Source: Dacryopinax spathularia (taxonomy: Eukaryota > Basidiomycota > Dacrymycetes > Dacrymycetales > Dacrymycetaceae). From it: a DNA stretch of 64,000 bases. The stretch lies in assembly GCA_037974965.1 (NCBI GenBank), contig JBBPFI010000015.1:159001-223000 (forward strand). The letters are read 5' to 3'. Position 1 is the stretch's first letter. Each line of letters starts with the position of its first letter. The translations under genes and the position numbers were made by a program. Below, one piece after another: positions 31,644-43,655 of the stretch. Under the pieces are notes generated by a model. The model worked only from the letters and a program-made list of their open reading frames with translations. It ran no database searches and was not told the DNA's origin.

Positions 31644-33097
31644 ATGACTTACTATATGCACAGTCCTTCACCGCCTGAACCTCCCTCGCATCAATCCTCG
31701 CTCCCGAACATCACTCGCTCGAGTTCTCGCATGTCGGACATATACGACCGCATGTTTCCTGACCCTCCTCCGTTGACTTCAGCTCCGCTACTGTTGTCGC
31801 CTATCGAGACGATAGATGTCGCCCAGCTTGGGCACTGCGGGCTTAACAATCTGTCTGACCCGGAAAACGTATCGGAAAGCACGGACATTTCTGACACTTC
31901 CACACCTCCACTGCCTCCTCTCGAAGCGTTCGAGAATGCCAAGGCCGGATATCGCTCGGTTCTCTCGACAACGCCTACTATTGGGATCGATATGCCCCTT
32001 ACTCCCCCGTTCACGCCCGGCAGGCCTCAATTACCCCTGCCAACACCTTCCCTTGCGTCTCCCTTCACTCCGCGCAGCATATATGCGCCTCAAAGCAACT
32101 CTGTTGACTACGAACAAGGTCGTGAAGGCACTCTTTCGCCGCCTACTTCGGATAGAACATCCGCGAATTCGCCTCAACCGACTGATATTGCGCAGTCCAC
32201 TTCCGTATCGATTCACTCGCCCGACACACCTCAGTATTCCGCCCGACTTATCCGCCGGACACGACAACCTTCTCCTTCTCCGTCAAGCATGCGCGTCTTT
32301 CAGTTCCCGCTCGTACCCGGATCCACTGCTTCACCTGGCGCGTTCTCGCTCAAGACCTGCAACGCCTGGATCGATAATTTGGCCACCCCTAGCACGAGCA
32401 GAAGCAGGAACACGTCCGGAGTGTCGCAGCTGTCTAGCCTTGTCACGGTAAGCGCCGTAGCCGTGAGCGGTGACAGAGCTGAACGTCACATTTAGCCTAG
32501 TCTCCCAAGTAGGTCGGTGGACTCGCTTCTGCCGCCGCAAAAGCATATACGCCACCTCGCCGAAGACTGGACCGCGACGATGGACATCACTGAGTCTCCA
32601 GCCGAAGACCTACCCACGCTGGACGTGCGCCATGATGTACTGTCCCGATCGCCCACGCCGGAGCTCCAAGAGGAAATTTCCGTCGCTCCGATCAATGAGG
32701 ATCTAGATGTTCTGCAGATCAATGCCGTCCTTCCAGAACTGCAACTCCCCGACTGGACGCTTGACATCCGCGTCAGCACTGATGACTTGCAGGGGTACTT
32801 CTCTCAGCGCGCCGACATCCATCCATTGCGGGGCATCCTACGGCAGCCATCAACCGATCGCGTACGTCCACTTTTGCTGACAGAGCAAACCGCATGTCTG
32901 ACTGTGATCGATAGGTGAATCTGCTGACACCCGCACGAAGTGTCAAATGGGCGCCAGACGAGACACTCGAGCAGATGCGTTACATCGCCGTTGACGGCCA
33001 TCTGTTCGGCGTGGATGAGCATGGCATGCGCAGACCACTGACCGAGGCGGAAGAAGTGCAGCAGGCGGAGTATGAGCGGTATAGGCAGTGGATATGA
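31644..33097 (+). CDS. Hypothetical Ser/Pro-rich protein, 450 residues
   Basis: Three exons (31644-32447, 32496-32861, 32915-33097). I do not recognise the family. The first two-thirds are Ser/Thr/Pro-rich and probably disordered, with repeated PLTPPFTPG / PFTPRS-type motifs that would suit proline-directed kinases. The last ~180 residues look more ordered: AEDWTATMDITESPAEDLPT, DVLQINAVLPELQLPDWTLD, ADIHPLRGILRQPS, and the end SVKWAPDETLEQMRYIAVDG and LFGVDEHG. The short RGILR plus SVKWAP segments are reminiscent of docking motifs but no function can be assigned. All introns have GT/AG borders and keep frame. The start could lie further upstream. Confidence 0.6.
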
Positions 33098-33763
33098 CTA
33101 GGCGAGCGGAGATGAGGACCAGTGGATGGTGTTTCAACCTTTTGTACGTTCCTGCACATGAAACAGTATGATTTGATTACAGCGTAGAGTTGGATTGACA
33201 ATCGCGAATCGCCGCTGCTCTTGGTGAAATCCATCGTTGGTGGAAGCTCAAACGCTTCGGCCGAACGGATTATCTTGGCAGTTTCCGGCTTCAGCGGTTC
33301 CTGTTTCAGGGCCCCGATTCCCCTACCCCGCATGGAATGATTATCCATTACACCTCCATCTTCTTCGCTGCCGAACGCTCACTAACGCCGGGAGATCAGC
33401 GGGCCCGGCACAAACGCCAATCCCCTACGACTTGCCAGCGTGCCATGCTGCACTTACAATATGAGCGCCTTTTTTCGCCCATCGGGGAAAGCCGAAGTCA
33501 GAATTGCGGGGACCGTATGGCCGGTGACATAAGGTAAGTGTAGGTAAGCAGGCGTGGATACGAGCAAGTGGTTTTGTTCTGCTCGTGGGCACTGTTGGGC
33601 GTGTATCCCGTTGGGCCGGTATGGTTAATGGCACGATGGGTAGACCGATGTCCGTCGATCTACTGCGTGTGCTTGTCCTCCCACCCTCCATCCCTTCTCC
33701 AGCCGGTGCTCTCTACATTATCCTCGTCGGCCGTACGGAAATCGTCCACCAGCATCTTCCACC
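33098..33763. other. Intergenic gap
   Basis: About 670 bases without a supportable gene; probably the 3' region of the preceding gene and the promoter of the MFS transporter. Nothing else is seen. Confidence 0.6.
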
Positions 33764-36083
33764 ATGTCGACGTCTCGAGCCCCGACGCACATCGTCCCTC
33801 CTCCGATGACAGAGGACGAGCTCACCGCCGAGCACACGTATGACCCGACCGGCGCAGCTCTAGTGGAAGGCATTCACCATGTTGCCTATGGCTCTCAGCT
33901 TGTGCTCGAGGCGTCACGATCGGGCTCGCCGACCCCTGTACCCAGTCCGCCACCGGGAAGAGCCGATCAGGCTGTGATCGAGTCAGAGAAGGGTGAGCTT
34001 CGGGGCGGAGTCACGAGCGCAGGGCAAGACCTGGAGAAGGGCAAGCCGCCGGAGGTGCAGCCGAAGAAACTGGACTGGGACTCGCCGGACGATCCAGACA
34101 ATCCGCGGAATTGGTCCATGTTCACAAAATGGCTGTCGGCGGGCATCACATCCTACTATACCTTCGTGGCCCCACTGGCGAGCAGTATGCTGGTGCGCAC
34201 CGTCTCACTCTAAATGCTGAACGCGATGCTAATGAGGGGTTTGGTTAGGCGCCGGGTTTACCGACGCTCGGAGTGGACTACGGTGTTGAGAGCCCTACCC
34301 TTATTGGCCTTGCTCTCAGTATATACGTGCTCGCATTCGCAATCGGTCCTCTGTTCCTGGCGTACGTACCTGGATTTCGATTTCCTTGGAGATAGTCTGA
34401 CGGCATTCGTAGACCCCTCAGCGAAATGTACGGCCGAAGATGGGTCCTGCACGGAGCCAACTTGTTCTTCCTCGCTTTCCTGCTCGCCTGCGCATGGGCG
34501 CCAAACATGGCATCTTTCGTTGTCTTCCGGTTCTTCGGTGCCGCTACAAGCTCTCTCTCCCAGTGCCGATTTGTTGACTTGGGATTTGCAGCTGGTCTGG
34601 GCGGAAGTGCACCGCTCGCCATCGGTGGAGGCGTCATTGCCGACCTCTTCCATGAGCGACAACGAGCCAGCGCTATGGCGCTGTATACCCTTGGACCTGT
34701 GCTAGGTCCTGTACTGGGTCCAGTAGCGGGCGGATTCGTAGTACAGAGTATCGGTATTCGGGTGCGCCTCCAATTTTCCGCAGCAATCACAAAACTGTCC
34801 GCTGACACGCGGTTATGATCAGTGGGTCTCCTGGCTCCTGGCTATCGCCGCCGGTGTCGGTGCAGCACTCGGCCTCCCCCTCCTGCGGGAAACCTACGCG
34901 CCCGTTATCCTGCGCCAGAGGTTCGCGAAGCGCGTCAAATCCGATCCTTCGCTTGCGCATTTGCATATCCATCTTGCGGGCGCTAGTGGCGGGAAGAGCA
35001 AGGCTGAGTTCTTGAAGGAGAGCATGGTCCGGCCGATGAAGATCCTGTTCACGAGCTTGATCTGCTTTAGTTTGAGCTTGTATATGGCTGTGTGCGTACC
35101 TCCCCCGTTTCCCATCCTCCTTGATCTACGCACTTTGTCTCCTATGCCGCCCAGGGCCTGCGAATACGAGACGGCGCTAATCTTGTCTGTAGGCAATACG
35201 GATTCCTCTACCTGATGTTCACCACATTCCCGGACCTCTACTCAAACGTCTACGGCTGGAGCCCCGGCGTCTCCGGCCTGGCCTACCTCGGGCCCGGGAT
35301 TGGTTTCTTCACATGTACGATGGTCGCTGCCGGCCTGATGGACCGGATATACCAGAAGGTGCGTCCTATTCGCCCCTTGATAGCCTGCGGCGAGAGACCA
35401 GTGCGGACTGATGCTGTCTGGTGCCATAGTTGAGCGAGAAGAACGGCGGTGTCGGTGTGCCGGAGTATCGGATTCCGGTAGTCTGGATCGGGGCGATCCT
35501 CGGTCCTGTCGGACTCTGTACGTCACCCTTCCTCTTCTCTCCCCTCGCTCCCCTCCGCTCCGCTCCTTTCCTCTCTTCTCCTCTCTTTCTGATAGCAGCC
35601 AGGCTGACGACCGCGTCTAGTCTGGTACGGCTGGGCAGCGCAAGCACACGCCCACTGGATCTTGCCGATTATTGGAAGCGGACTGTTCTGCTGCGGGATG
35701 ATGTTGACGTATTTCCCGATCCAAGTGTACATCATCGATACGTTCCAGTATGCTGCTAGCGCGCTGGCGGCTGCTACGGTGAGTCTGCGTTTTCCCCCCT
35801 CTCCACCTTTCCCTCCGCTTTCCCACCACATTGCTCTCCACTCCACTTCACTGTGCACAAAGTTACTTTAGGAAGATGAAACTGACCTATCGGTCCGCAG
35901 GTCTTCCGAAGCATATTCGGCTTCGCATTCCCCCTCTTCGGACAACAGATGTTCGCCGCCCTAGGCGAAGGAGGCGGGAACTCGCTCCTAGCGGGTATAG
36001 GACTCATAATAGGCGTTCCATTTCCGATATGGATCTGGTTCAGGGGGGCAGAGGTGAGGGCGAGGGCTAGGGGGAAGTTATAG
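33764..36083 (+). CDS. MFS multidrug-type transporter (DHA1 family)
   Basis: About eight exons on the plus strand. The N-terminal ~120 residues are cytosolic and polar, ending in the fungal DHA1 signature LDWDSPDDPDNPRNWSMFTK. Transmembrane segments follow: GITSYYTFVAPLASSM; LIGLALSIYVLAFAIGPLFL; the loop PLSEMYGRRWV (MFS motif between helices 2 and 3); FFLAFLLACAW; GLGGSAPLAIGGGVIADLF; LYTLGPVLGPVLGPVAGGFV (antiporter motif C region, helix 5). In the second half, FPDLYSNVYGWSPGVSGLAY, GAILGPVGLFWYGW and QVYIIDTFQYAASALAAAT are typical of the polyamine/fluconazole exporters (Tpo/Flr1-like). The protein ends FRGAEVRARARGKL. It is expected to be a proton antiporter of the plasma membrane. It has a paralogue at the right window edge. 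Exact substrate unknown. Confidence 0.85.
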
Positions 36084-36542
36084 TGCTGCCTCTTGCTTGG
36101 ACCGGCGCCGAGGATGAGAGGGACGTTGTGGGTGGGGTGGGAGGGGGTGTAAGATACAGCTATAGAAGTTACGAACTTGCATGTTTGTTCACGACGTAAT
36201 AAGATTCACGTCAACGGCTTATTCGCAACAGCATTCCAGGAGGGTAAAGTATGAAAAGCAACAAAAAGAAAGCTCATGCCGTACGCGTCCTACATATCGT
36301 GCGACATAACCCACCCGGCAAACTCCGGAGAAGTAACCGGCAGGACGCGTCGCGCGCCTTCCCCGCACGCTCTCCTCGACCCTCAATCGATCAACCAGCG
36401 CATACCATCACTTCCCACTCCCACCTCCCACACCTTGCACAACTCCCACAACTCCCACAGCCCACCTCCGCAGCCGATCTCGCACGCGCCATCGCTTGCT
36501 TGTCACTATCGTCACGAAGGAGCAACGCAAGAGCAACGAAGG
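36084..36542. other. Intergenic gap
   Basis: About 460 bases; likely terminator of the MFS gene and promoter of the carrier gene. No gene seen. Confidence 0.6.
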
Positions 36543-38284
36543 ATGTCAGACTCGATGATCCACGCCGCTGCCGGCGCAGCAGGCGGAGTAGTCGCCATGT
36601 CCCTCACTTAGTGCGTCTCCTCCCTTCCCTTCCCTTCGTCCCTTCCCGCCTGCCCTTGCGTCTCTGTGCTGGAAGGGACTGTAGCTAACTTGGCTGGTGG
36701 ATAGCCCATTGATATTCTTGAGCACGCGAGCAGCAGTAGAGACGAAGAGGAGTCATACGGTGCGCCCTCGTTGGCCCCTTCTTCGAAACGGACGCGGTCT
36801 GACGGTGTTATGTGGTGGAACAGTCAACAATCGAGGCACTCAAGAAGATCTTGAGGGAGGAAGGCGTATCCGGTGTCTACTCTGGCTTGACAAGTTCATT
36901 ACTGGGGATCGCAGTGACCAACGGGTACGCCTCTTCCATACTCCCCTTCTCCCCGTCCAGCCGTCCTTGCCCGTCCTGTCTTGCCCCGATGCTGAGGATG
37001 CGTTATGGAACAGGGTGTATTACTACTACTACGAACTCACCAAGTCCGCCCTTACGAAATCCCGTTCCTCAAAGGCGTTAAGCACGGTCGAGTCGATGTT
37101 AGCGGGGTTGATAGCCGGTACGTTCCTTCCTCCCCTTCTCCCTTCCTCCAATTCCAAATATCCCCTTTCTCAGTTCCCTTTGATCTTGCTGAGCGAGACT
37201 GGGAGTGCCACGAGTGAGAAATGAGGGATGAGGAATTTGGCTGACTGTGAAGCAGGATCGGCGACTACTATTATCTCGAATCCTATATGGGTCATCCAGA
37301 CGACCCAAGCAGTCCGCACCGTCCCCTCCAAGCCCGCCTCCTCTACCACATCATCAAGCGAGGGCTCGGCAGGGGAAGGAAGCTCGAAGTCAACGCCGGG
37401 GAAGAAAGAGGGCAAGCCGGGGATCGTTGAGACTGCTAGGGAGATATTGAACAAAGATGGCCTGTTGGGGTTTTGGAGGGGTGTCGCTCCGGCGTTGGTT
37501 TTGGTTGTTAATCCTATCCTTCAGGTACGTCCTCTCCTCCCCATACGTTTCTCTTCCTTGCCCCTACCCTCTTCCTCGCCCCTCCCTTCTACCCCTACCG
37601 ACCTCTGTCCTGCCCTGTTCCTTCCCCGTTTTATCGATCTCGCACTCTTGCGTTTCTGGACGATGAGATAGCTGACAGAAAGGTAGTATACGGTATTCGA
37701 GCAACTCAAGAACTTTATCGTCAATCGCCGACAAGCGACTCTTCGAGCTAGAGGGAGCGCACGAGCAGTGAGGCTGACAGACGTGGATTTCTTTTGGTTG
37801 GGAGCGGTGTCGAAGCTTGGTGCGCCCATCTCTCCTCCTCTCCTCCCCTCTCGCCCTCCTTGCCTGTACTAACCGTCCGAACCTAGTGGCCACTTCATTA
37901 ACATATCCATACGTACGCCCCGTCCCCTCCCCTTCTCCCTTGCCCACTACCTCCCAGATGGCTAACGAACGTTGCACACACGCAGATCGTCCTCAAATCC
38001 CGCCAACAATCCGGCCACTCCAGCCCCCCCACCCGCAGCTCCCTGCACGCACTCCTCTCTATCCTCCGCACTGAAGGAGTAGCGGGGCTGTATAGAGGGA
38101 TAGGGAGTAAGTTGTTGCAGAGCGTGCTTACGGCGGCTATCTTGTTTGTTGGGCAGAGGAGGATTTATGAGGTTGTTAAGAAGGTGAGTCCCTCTCCTCT
38201 TGACTTGCCATTTTGCGTTCGTTACTGGGTTGAAGACTGATTGGGTGCCAGGGTATTGCGGCGTTGGCGGCGGCGAAGGTCTAA
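36543..38284 (+). CDS. ANT1: Peroxisomal adenine-nucleotide-type mitochondrial carrier family protein
   Basis: About eight exons. Three carrier repeats are seen. Repeat 1 is IHAAAGAAGGVVAMSLTYPL with IFLSTRAAVETKRS. Repeat 2 is STVESMLAGLIAGSATTIIS, NPIWVIQTTQAV. Repeat 3 is DFFWLGAVSKLVATSLTYPY, IVLKSRQQSG. Each has the P-x-[DE/other]-x-x-[KR]-like signature in diverged form (PLIFLSTR, PIWVIQTT, PYIVLKSR), which is typical of the PMP47/Ant1/SLC25A17 branch. The YYYYYELTKSAL segment also fits that branch. The family exchanges ATP and AMP (and CoA-type nucleotides in some members) across the peroxisomal membrane to support beta-oxidation. A Ser-rich insertion (~35 residues) lies between helices 3 and 4. 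The last exon contains GLYRGIGSKLLQSVLTAAIL. Start 36543 gives MSDSMIHAAAGAAGG. Introns carry C/T-rich runs after GTACGTCC donors. Confidence 0.88.
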
Positions 38285-38966
38285 GGGGGTTTGGTTATCT
38301 TGACCTGCGGTATTTGTGCGGGATGTTTAAGGGTGTGGAGATGTAGGTGTGGATATGACGATAATTTTCTTGTCGGAATGTATGATTGTTTGGACAAACC
38401 AAACCCGATCAACCCGCATACATCTACATAGCCTTCGTAGCAACTCACCGTCTTGAACGCTGCTCGATCATAGCGCGACGTCAAGCCAAGACCTATCACT
38501 CTGACCCCACATTCCCCGCTCGACTGGTGTCTCACTTCCCTGATGCATCACACCAGAATGACGACGCCGAGCCCAAGTGGGGACGGCTGACGTCGATCAT
38601 CCCCTACACCTTCTCCATTGGACCACGCATCACAGACGTTGTGCGCATACACGAAACTCCGCACCTTCACAAACCCCGCTTGTATGCGTACCTACCCGGG
38701 TTCGTAATCCCCTCACCCTCTGCCCGACCCGTCCCAGCATATGACGCCCAGCTGTCAACCGCTCCCTCTATTCAAAGTTCCCTCATCACCGCGCCCGCTT
38801 GCTTCTCCCGGCTCTTGTGCTTCTCTAGCCTAGAGAGAGGGTTCCCGTGACCTCCCGGTGCCTTTCCTCCTCGTGTGCTTCCCCGCTTCTCCGCCCACAA
38901 GCTAGCTCACAACCCAAGCGCAAGCCCCCATCTGGGGAATGATATCCCGTCCGCCAAGGGGTTTAA
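38285..38966. other. Intergenic gap
   Basis: About 680 bases. A 154-codon open frame (38386-38850) is present but shows no domain, no membrane pattern and no family resemblance, so it is not called. It is probably the promoter of the following transporter. Confidence 0.55.
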
Positions 38967-41834
38967 ATGCCCTCTGATCGGGGGGTGCGCTGGCCCACCT
39001 CTCTGCCTCTCTTCAGCTTAGGACAGAGAGTACGAGGTCTGTTCCGTTCCCCGCCGAGTGTACACGGGTATAGTGCTTTATCTACTTCTTCGGGCACGCA
39101 ACGGGAGGATTACGAGCTCGACCATCACTCTCACTCTCACTTTCACTTTCACTCTCGCTCTCGCTCTCACTCTCGCTCTCACTCCGAGCGATCCGTATAC
39201 GAACCGCAGCATTCCTCTACTTCTTCGGCATACCACTCCCCCGGACCAGCCAACATGCAGCCAGCCAAACAGTCTCTCGAGCACCTCGAGCACCCCCCTT
39301 CCTCCCAGCCCTCCGGCGGCGCCGCCGCCGACCCAGCCCTAGTGGAAGACGGCCGCGTCCTCCCGCCCACTAGCGCAGATGGCGCCGATGGCAAGCTTAC
39401 GATCGAAGAGCGGATGGACCAGGAGTTCGGAGGACGAGAGAATAGATTGAGGATGGAGAGACGCTTGTTGTGGAAGATCGATCTGAGGATGAGTATCTTG
39501 ATTGTTATCTATATCTTGAACTACGTACGTCCTGCTCCTCCTCCTTCTCTTTACCTGTCTCCCGTTGCTGACTGAAGTGGTAGATCGATAGGAATAACGC
39601 GGCGTACGTCCCCCCTTCCCCTCCTCACACTCCCACTTCCACTCCTCTTCTCACTTCCAGTCCGCTTCTTTGACGAGTTGAAGAGGAGCAGTATGCTGAT
39701 GCGTCTTTCTGCTGCTTGCGGGATACAGAGCCGCCCGACTAAAAGGCTTCGAAGCGGACCTTGGACTCGTCGGGAACCAGTTCGCGACGCTGCTGTCGAT
39801 CCTTTATGTGGGGTATATCATTATGCAGGTTCCTTCGTACGTCCCTCTCTCGTCTTTCTCTTCTGCATCTTTTGCCTCTGGCCGGTGCTGTGCCGCCTCT
39901 CCTCCTGTCCAACCCTCTCATCCAACCCTCTCATCCAACCTTCCCACCCACCCTTCTCCTCCCATCCCATCCCATCCCATCCCATCCGCTTGCAGCGGCC
40001 TGCACCCCCCCCCCCCCCCCCCCCCCCCCCCCCTTTCCCGAGGCCCTGGAAGAATATCCGGTATCGATGTTGACTCACGCCCGCTCGCAGGAACATGATC
40101 CTCAACTGGATGGGCAAGCCGAGTATCTACCTGCCGTGCTGTATGGTCGTCTGGGGGATGATCAGCGTCTTGACGGGGATCACGAGGAATTTTACGGGCG
40201 CGCTCTTGACGAGGTTTTTGTACGTCCTTTCCTCTCACGCCTGCATCTCTTTCCCAACTCACCGATACATACCAGCTTGGGATTCGTCGAAGCCGCCTTC
40301 TTCCGTACGTCCTTTCCTCCACACCTATGAAGGGTGCACGAGAGAAGATGAACAACGGGTGTCGCTGACGCTCCCCCTCCACAGCCGGCGCCCTCTTCCT
40401 CATCTCCAAATGGTACACCCGGAAAGAACTCGGCCTCCGCACCGCCATCCTCTACTGCGGCAACCTCATCTCCAACGCCTTCGGCGGCCTCATAGCCGCC
40501 GGCATCCTCAGTGGCATGCAAGGCGCGCTAGGCCACGCAGCGTGGCGCTGGCTATTCTACATCGAAGGCGCCCTCACCATGTTCGTCGCTCTCCTCTCCG
40601 CCTTTATCCTGCCCGATTTCCCCAGCACGACCACCTGGGGCCTAAGTGCAGAAGAAAGGAAGTTGGCAGAATGGAGGATGGCGGAGGATGCGATGGGCTC
40701 TGCGGATGAGGATCTGAGTAAGGGTGAGAGCCAGATGAGGGGGCTGAGGATGGCACTGGGGGATTGGAAGGTTTGGTGGTTGGCGGGGATGATGACTGCT
40801 GAGGTTGTGGGGTTGAGCTTTAATGCTTATTTCCGTGCGCTCTTTCACTGCATTTCATTATCATCATCTTGCTGACCACTCTCCTTCTCTGTCTTTCTTC
40901 TCGCGACTCTGTTTTGCTTCTCGCGAATACAGCCAGTAAGTCCCCTCCTCCACCCCCCATTCCTACATGGACAGTCGCACATGAACAGCTCCTAACGCCC
41001 CCTCCCTTCCGCAGCCCTAACAGCAACCCTCGGATACAACACCACCGTCTCCCTCCTCCTCGTCGCCCCGCCCTGGGGATTCGCAGTCCTCATCGCCTTC
41101 ATCGTCGCCCGGCACGCGGACTACACGGGCGAGCGGGCGTGGCATATCACTCTTCCGCTTGTGGTGGGGATTGTGGGTTTCGTTGTGGCGCTGAGTACGG
41201 AGAATGTCGCTGCGCGGTATGTTAGTTTGTGAGTCGTTTTTCTTACCTTCTTGTTCCAACTTTCTCTTTGTCTTGGCGGCCACCGTCTGTGGGCAAGCCT
41301 CGCTCTCTGCCCGCGCTTCTTGCCTGCCTGCCCCTGGTGGTGGCAGCTTGCAGAGAACGGAGAAAGCTTGTCGTCGAGCATCGCTAACGCTCTGCTCCCC
41401 CCCCCCCCAGCTTCCTAATGGCCCAATCCTACGCCGGGTACATCGTCTGCTTCGCCTGGCTCAGCAACACCCTCCCCCGCCCGCCCGCAAAACGCGCCGT
41501 CTCACTAGCGTTCATCAACGCCTTCTCGCAACTAGGCAACGTCGCCGGCTCGTACGTCTTCCCCTCTTCCTGGGGCCCCACATATCGAAACAGCTTTGTG
41601 ATCTGTCTCGCTATGTTCGCTCTCTCTATTGTTATGGTGTGGATTTTGTCGGTTTACTTGAGAGGGGAGAATAGGAGGATGGATAGGGGCGAGTTTGTGA
41701 GGGGGACCGGGGCGGGGGAGACGGAGACGGAGACGGAGGAGGAGGAGGAGGAGATTAGGAGGACGGCGAGGTTGGAGGGGGTTAGTGTGGAGAGTGTGAG
41801 GGCGAGGAGGAGTACGTGGCGCTACCTCTACTAG
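38967..41834 (+). CDS. MFS transporter of the anion:cation symporter (allantoate permease, Dal5-like) family
   Basis: About nine exons. The N-terminal ~150 residues are polar, with a His/Ser/Arg repeat (HSHSHFHFHSRSRSHSRSHS). The membrane part begins LLWKIDLRMSILIVIYILNY and IDRNNAA, the classic D-R-x-N signature of this family. It continues with ARLKGFEADLGLVGNQFATL, YVGYIIMQVPSNMILNWMGK, GALFLISKWYTRKELGLRTA, ISNAFGGLIAAGILSGMQG, and AAWRWLFYIEGALTMFVALL. The last exons contain FLMAQSYAGYIVCFAWLSNT and AVSLAFINAFSQLGNVAGSY. Members import organic anions such as allantoate, vitamins or small peptides. An acidic tail ends the protein. An internal Met (MQPAKQSLEHLEH, 39255) is an alternative start without the His-rich leader. 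One intron carries a 29-base C run. Confidence 0.85.
39961..40033. repeat. (CCCAT)n repeat and 29-base poly-C tract in an intron
   Basis: About five CCCAT units, then a short linker, then 29 consecutive C, all within the intron that splits PS|NMILNW of the Dal5-like gene. The tract length is likely variable between strains or sequencing runs. Confidence 0.85.
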
Positions 41835-42317
41835 CTGTAGTAGGCAAGGAATGGGGTGGGGTGGCGACTCTCATGAGTTCTCTCTCTCCAACTCCGAGTT
41901 TATCCGTGTTGGAGGATGACTGGTGTGTGTGTGATGCAGACAGGGGTGAAGGGCCGACCGGGGGCATGAAGGAGTACAGTAAGGGTGAGTCAGTCAAACC
42001 GTCATTTGACCCCCAAAGCCCGTACCTGACTGTGCGCGCAGTCACCCCTCGCCCATCGTACAAGAATACATAAGCATCCCCTCTCGGATATGGAGGTTAT
42101 ATAGTCGGGTTTGTGCTATTTCAAAGAGGAGAATATATGCGATCGGCAGGGATCGGATGGGTTCTGAGAAGTGAAGGATGGACAGCTTTGTACTACACGA
42201 GCTGGGTAGGCGCCAATCAGGCGGACCTGGGCGCATTTTGTTGCTGGTGGTGTTGGTGTTATCTAGTGATGATGCGGGTGACTGTTATTATTATCCCTGT
42301 TTTGGGGATGTCTGATG

Positions 42318-43045
42318 ATATTGCGACATTGATCCTCGCGCATTGTTAACGGTGTAAGGATATGGAAGAGGCATAATCCGGGATGATGGGTCTCGAGGAT
42401 AGCTGGAATGGGGTATGGCCAGGAATACCAAGAGACGGCGGTTTCCCGGCGATGGCTTCCGGCTAGGAAAGGCAATTTGCCCCGCGTTGGCGAACAAGGA
42501 TAGGAGAAGACAGCTGCGGGATTGAGTGGCTGAATGGCTGCATGGCTGAATGCTTTGACCTGTGTGAAGATACTCGAATACACGGTCGTTTGAAGGTATG
42601 ATCCAAGAGAAGAGTTGGGCAGTATTCGGGTGGTAGCAAAACGTTCAAGCTGGTGATCGTGTGTGGTGGAGATTGCGACATTGATCATTAACCATTGTCA
42701 AAGGGTGTAAGGATATGATGGAAGCGTCATAATCCAGGATGATATGCCTCGGGGATAGCTGCAATTGGGTTGGGACCGAAATACCAGGAGACGGCGGTTT
42801 CCCGGTGTCAGAGCTGGCGAGTAGGAAGGGCAATTCATGTCCAGTCGGCAAAGACAATAGGAGGAAACGGCTGCGGACTTGAAGGATTGAGTGCTTGAGT
42901 GATTGCGTACCCCACTGGTTGCGTGTTTGAAGGGTCTGGATAGTGGTGAGCTGCTTCGATCTACTGGAATACACGGTCGTTTGGATGCTTACTGCCAAGA
43001 GCAGAGTCGGTCACAGTCCCGTGTGCTACCAGGTGGCAGCAAAGA
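42318..43045. repeat. Imperfect tandem duplication, about 350-base unit
   Basis: Copy 1 (about 42318-42640) and copy 2 (about 42669-43045) share ordered blocks: ATTGCGACATTGATC, GTGTAAGGATAT, CATAATCC.GGATGAT, GAGACGGCGGTTTCCCGG, ACACGGTCGTTTG, and a closing GGTGG.AGCAAA. Small insertions and many substitutions separate them, so the duplication is not recent. Confidence 0.8.
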
Positions 43046-43561
43046 GCCTAAGCGGTGACTACGTGCCGATGAGTCGGGCAGCCTGAGACGAGGACAGGGG
43101 AACTATTGAGGTTCCCTGCTCGGAAGAGCGAACCAGCTGTCCGCGGACACACGGATGCTGGGTTTTTTGGTTTTCGCTTGCAGGACGAGGCACGCTCATC
43201 CTCCCTGAAAAGAGGCTTTGGGCTGGGTCGAGAAGGGGGACAGGGTAAGATGCCCCTTGGCTTCGGAGCTTTGCGACGGGATGATTCGCCTGACAGGATA
43301 GTAATGAGAGGTAAAACTGTTTGGAGCCAGGATACCAAGCAGGATAAGCACACAGGGGATTTCGTCCGAGCTCGAGAGCGAAGGAAAGATGAAACAGTCT
43401 GACCGGTGTCGTTCGGAAGGACATGATCCGTCTTCCAAGTACCGCATATCGTCCTGAGCTTAATAAAAAAGATTTCAAAGAACCCAAAACTGCAGGAAGA
43501 GACGCTGCAGTCCCGGGTGGCAGCCAGCGCGCAGGAGGAGTACTCGGTGTTGGTGGACGAA

Positions 43562-43655
43562 GACCCTTCAGACGGGACTGACCCAGGGCTCAGATCTTGA
43601 AGGAGTGAGACCCTTCAGACGGGACTGACCCAGGGCTCAGATCTTGAAAGAGTGA
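43562..43655. repeat. Two-copy 47-base tandem repeat
   Basis: Units 43562-43608 and 43609-43655 begin GACCCTTCAGACGGGACTGA and differ at a single base (GGAGTGA against AGAGTGA). A recent slippage or unequal-crossover product. Confidence 0.9.

Noticed and set aside
38386-38850. 154-codon open frame upstream of the Dal5-like transporter
   Set aside because: Low-information sequence without domain or splice support; more likely promoter or leader.
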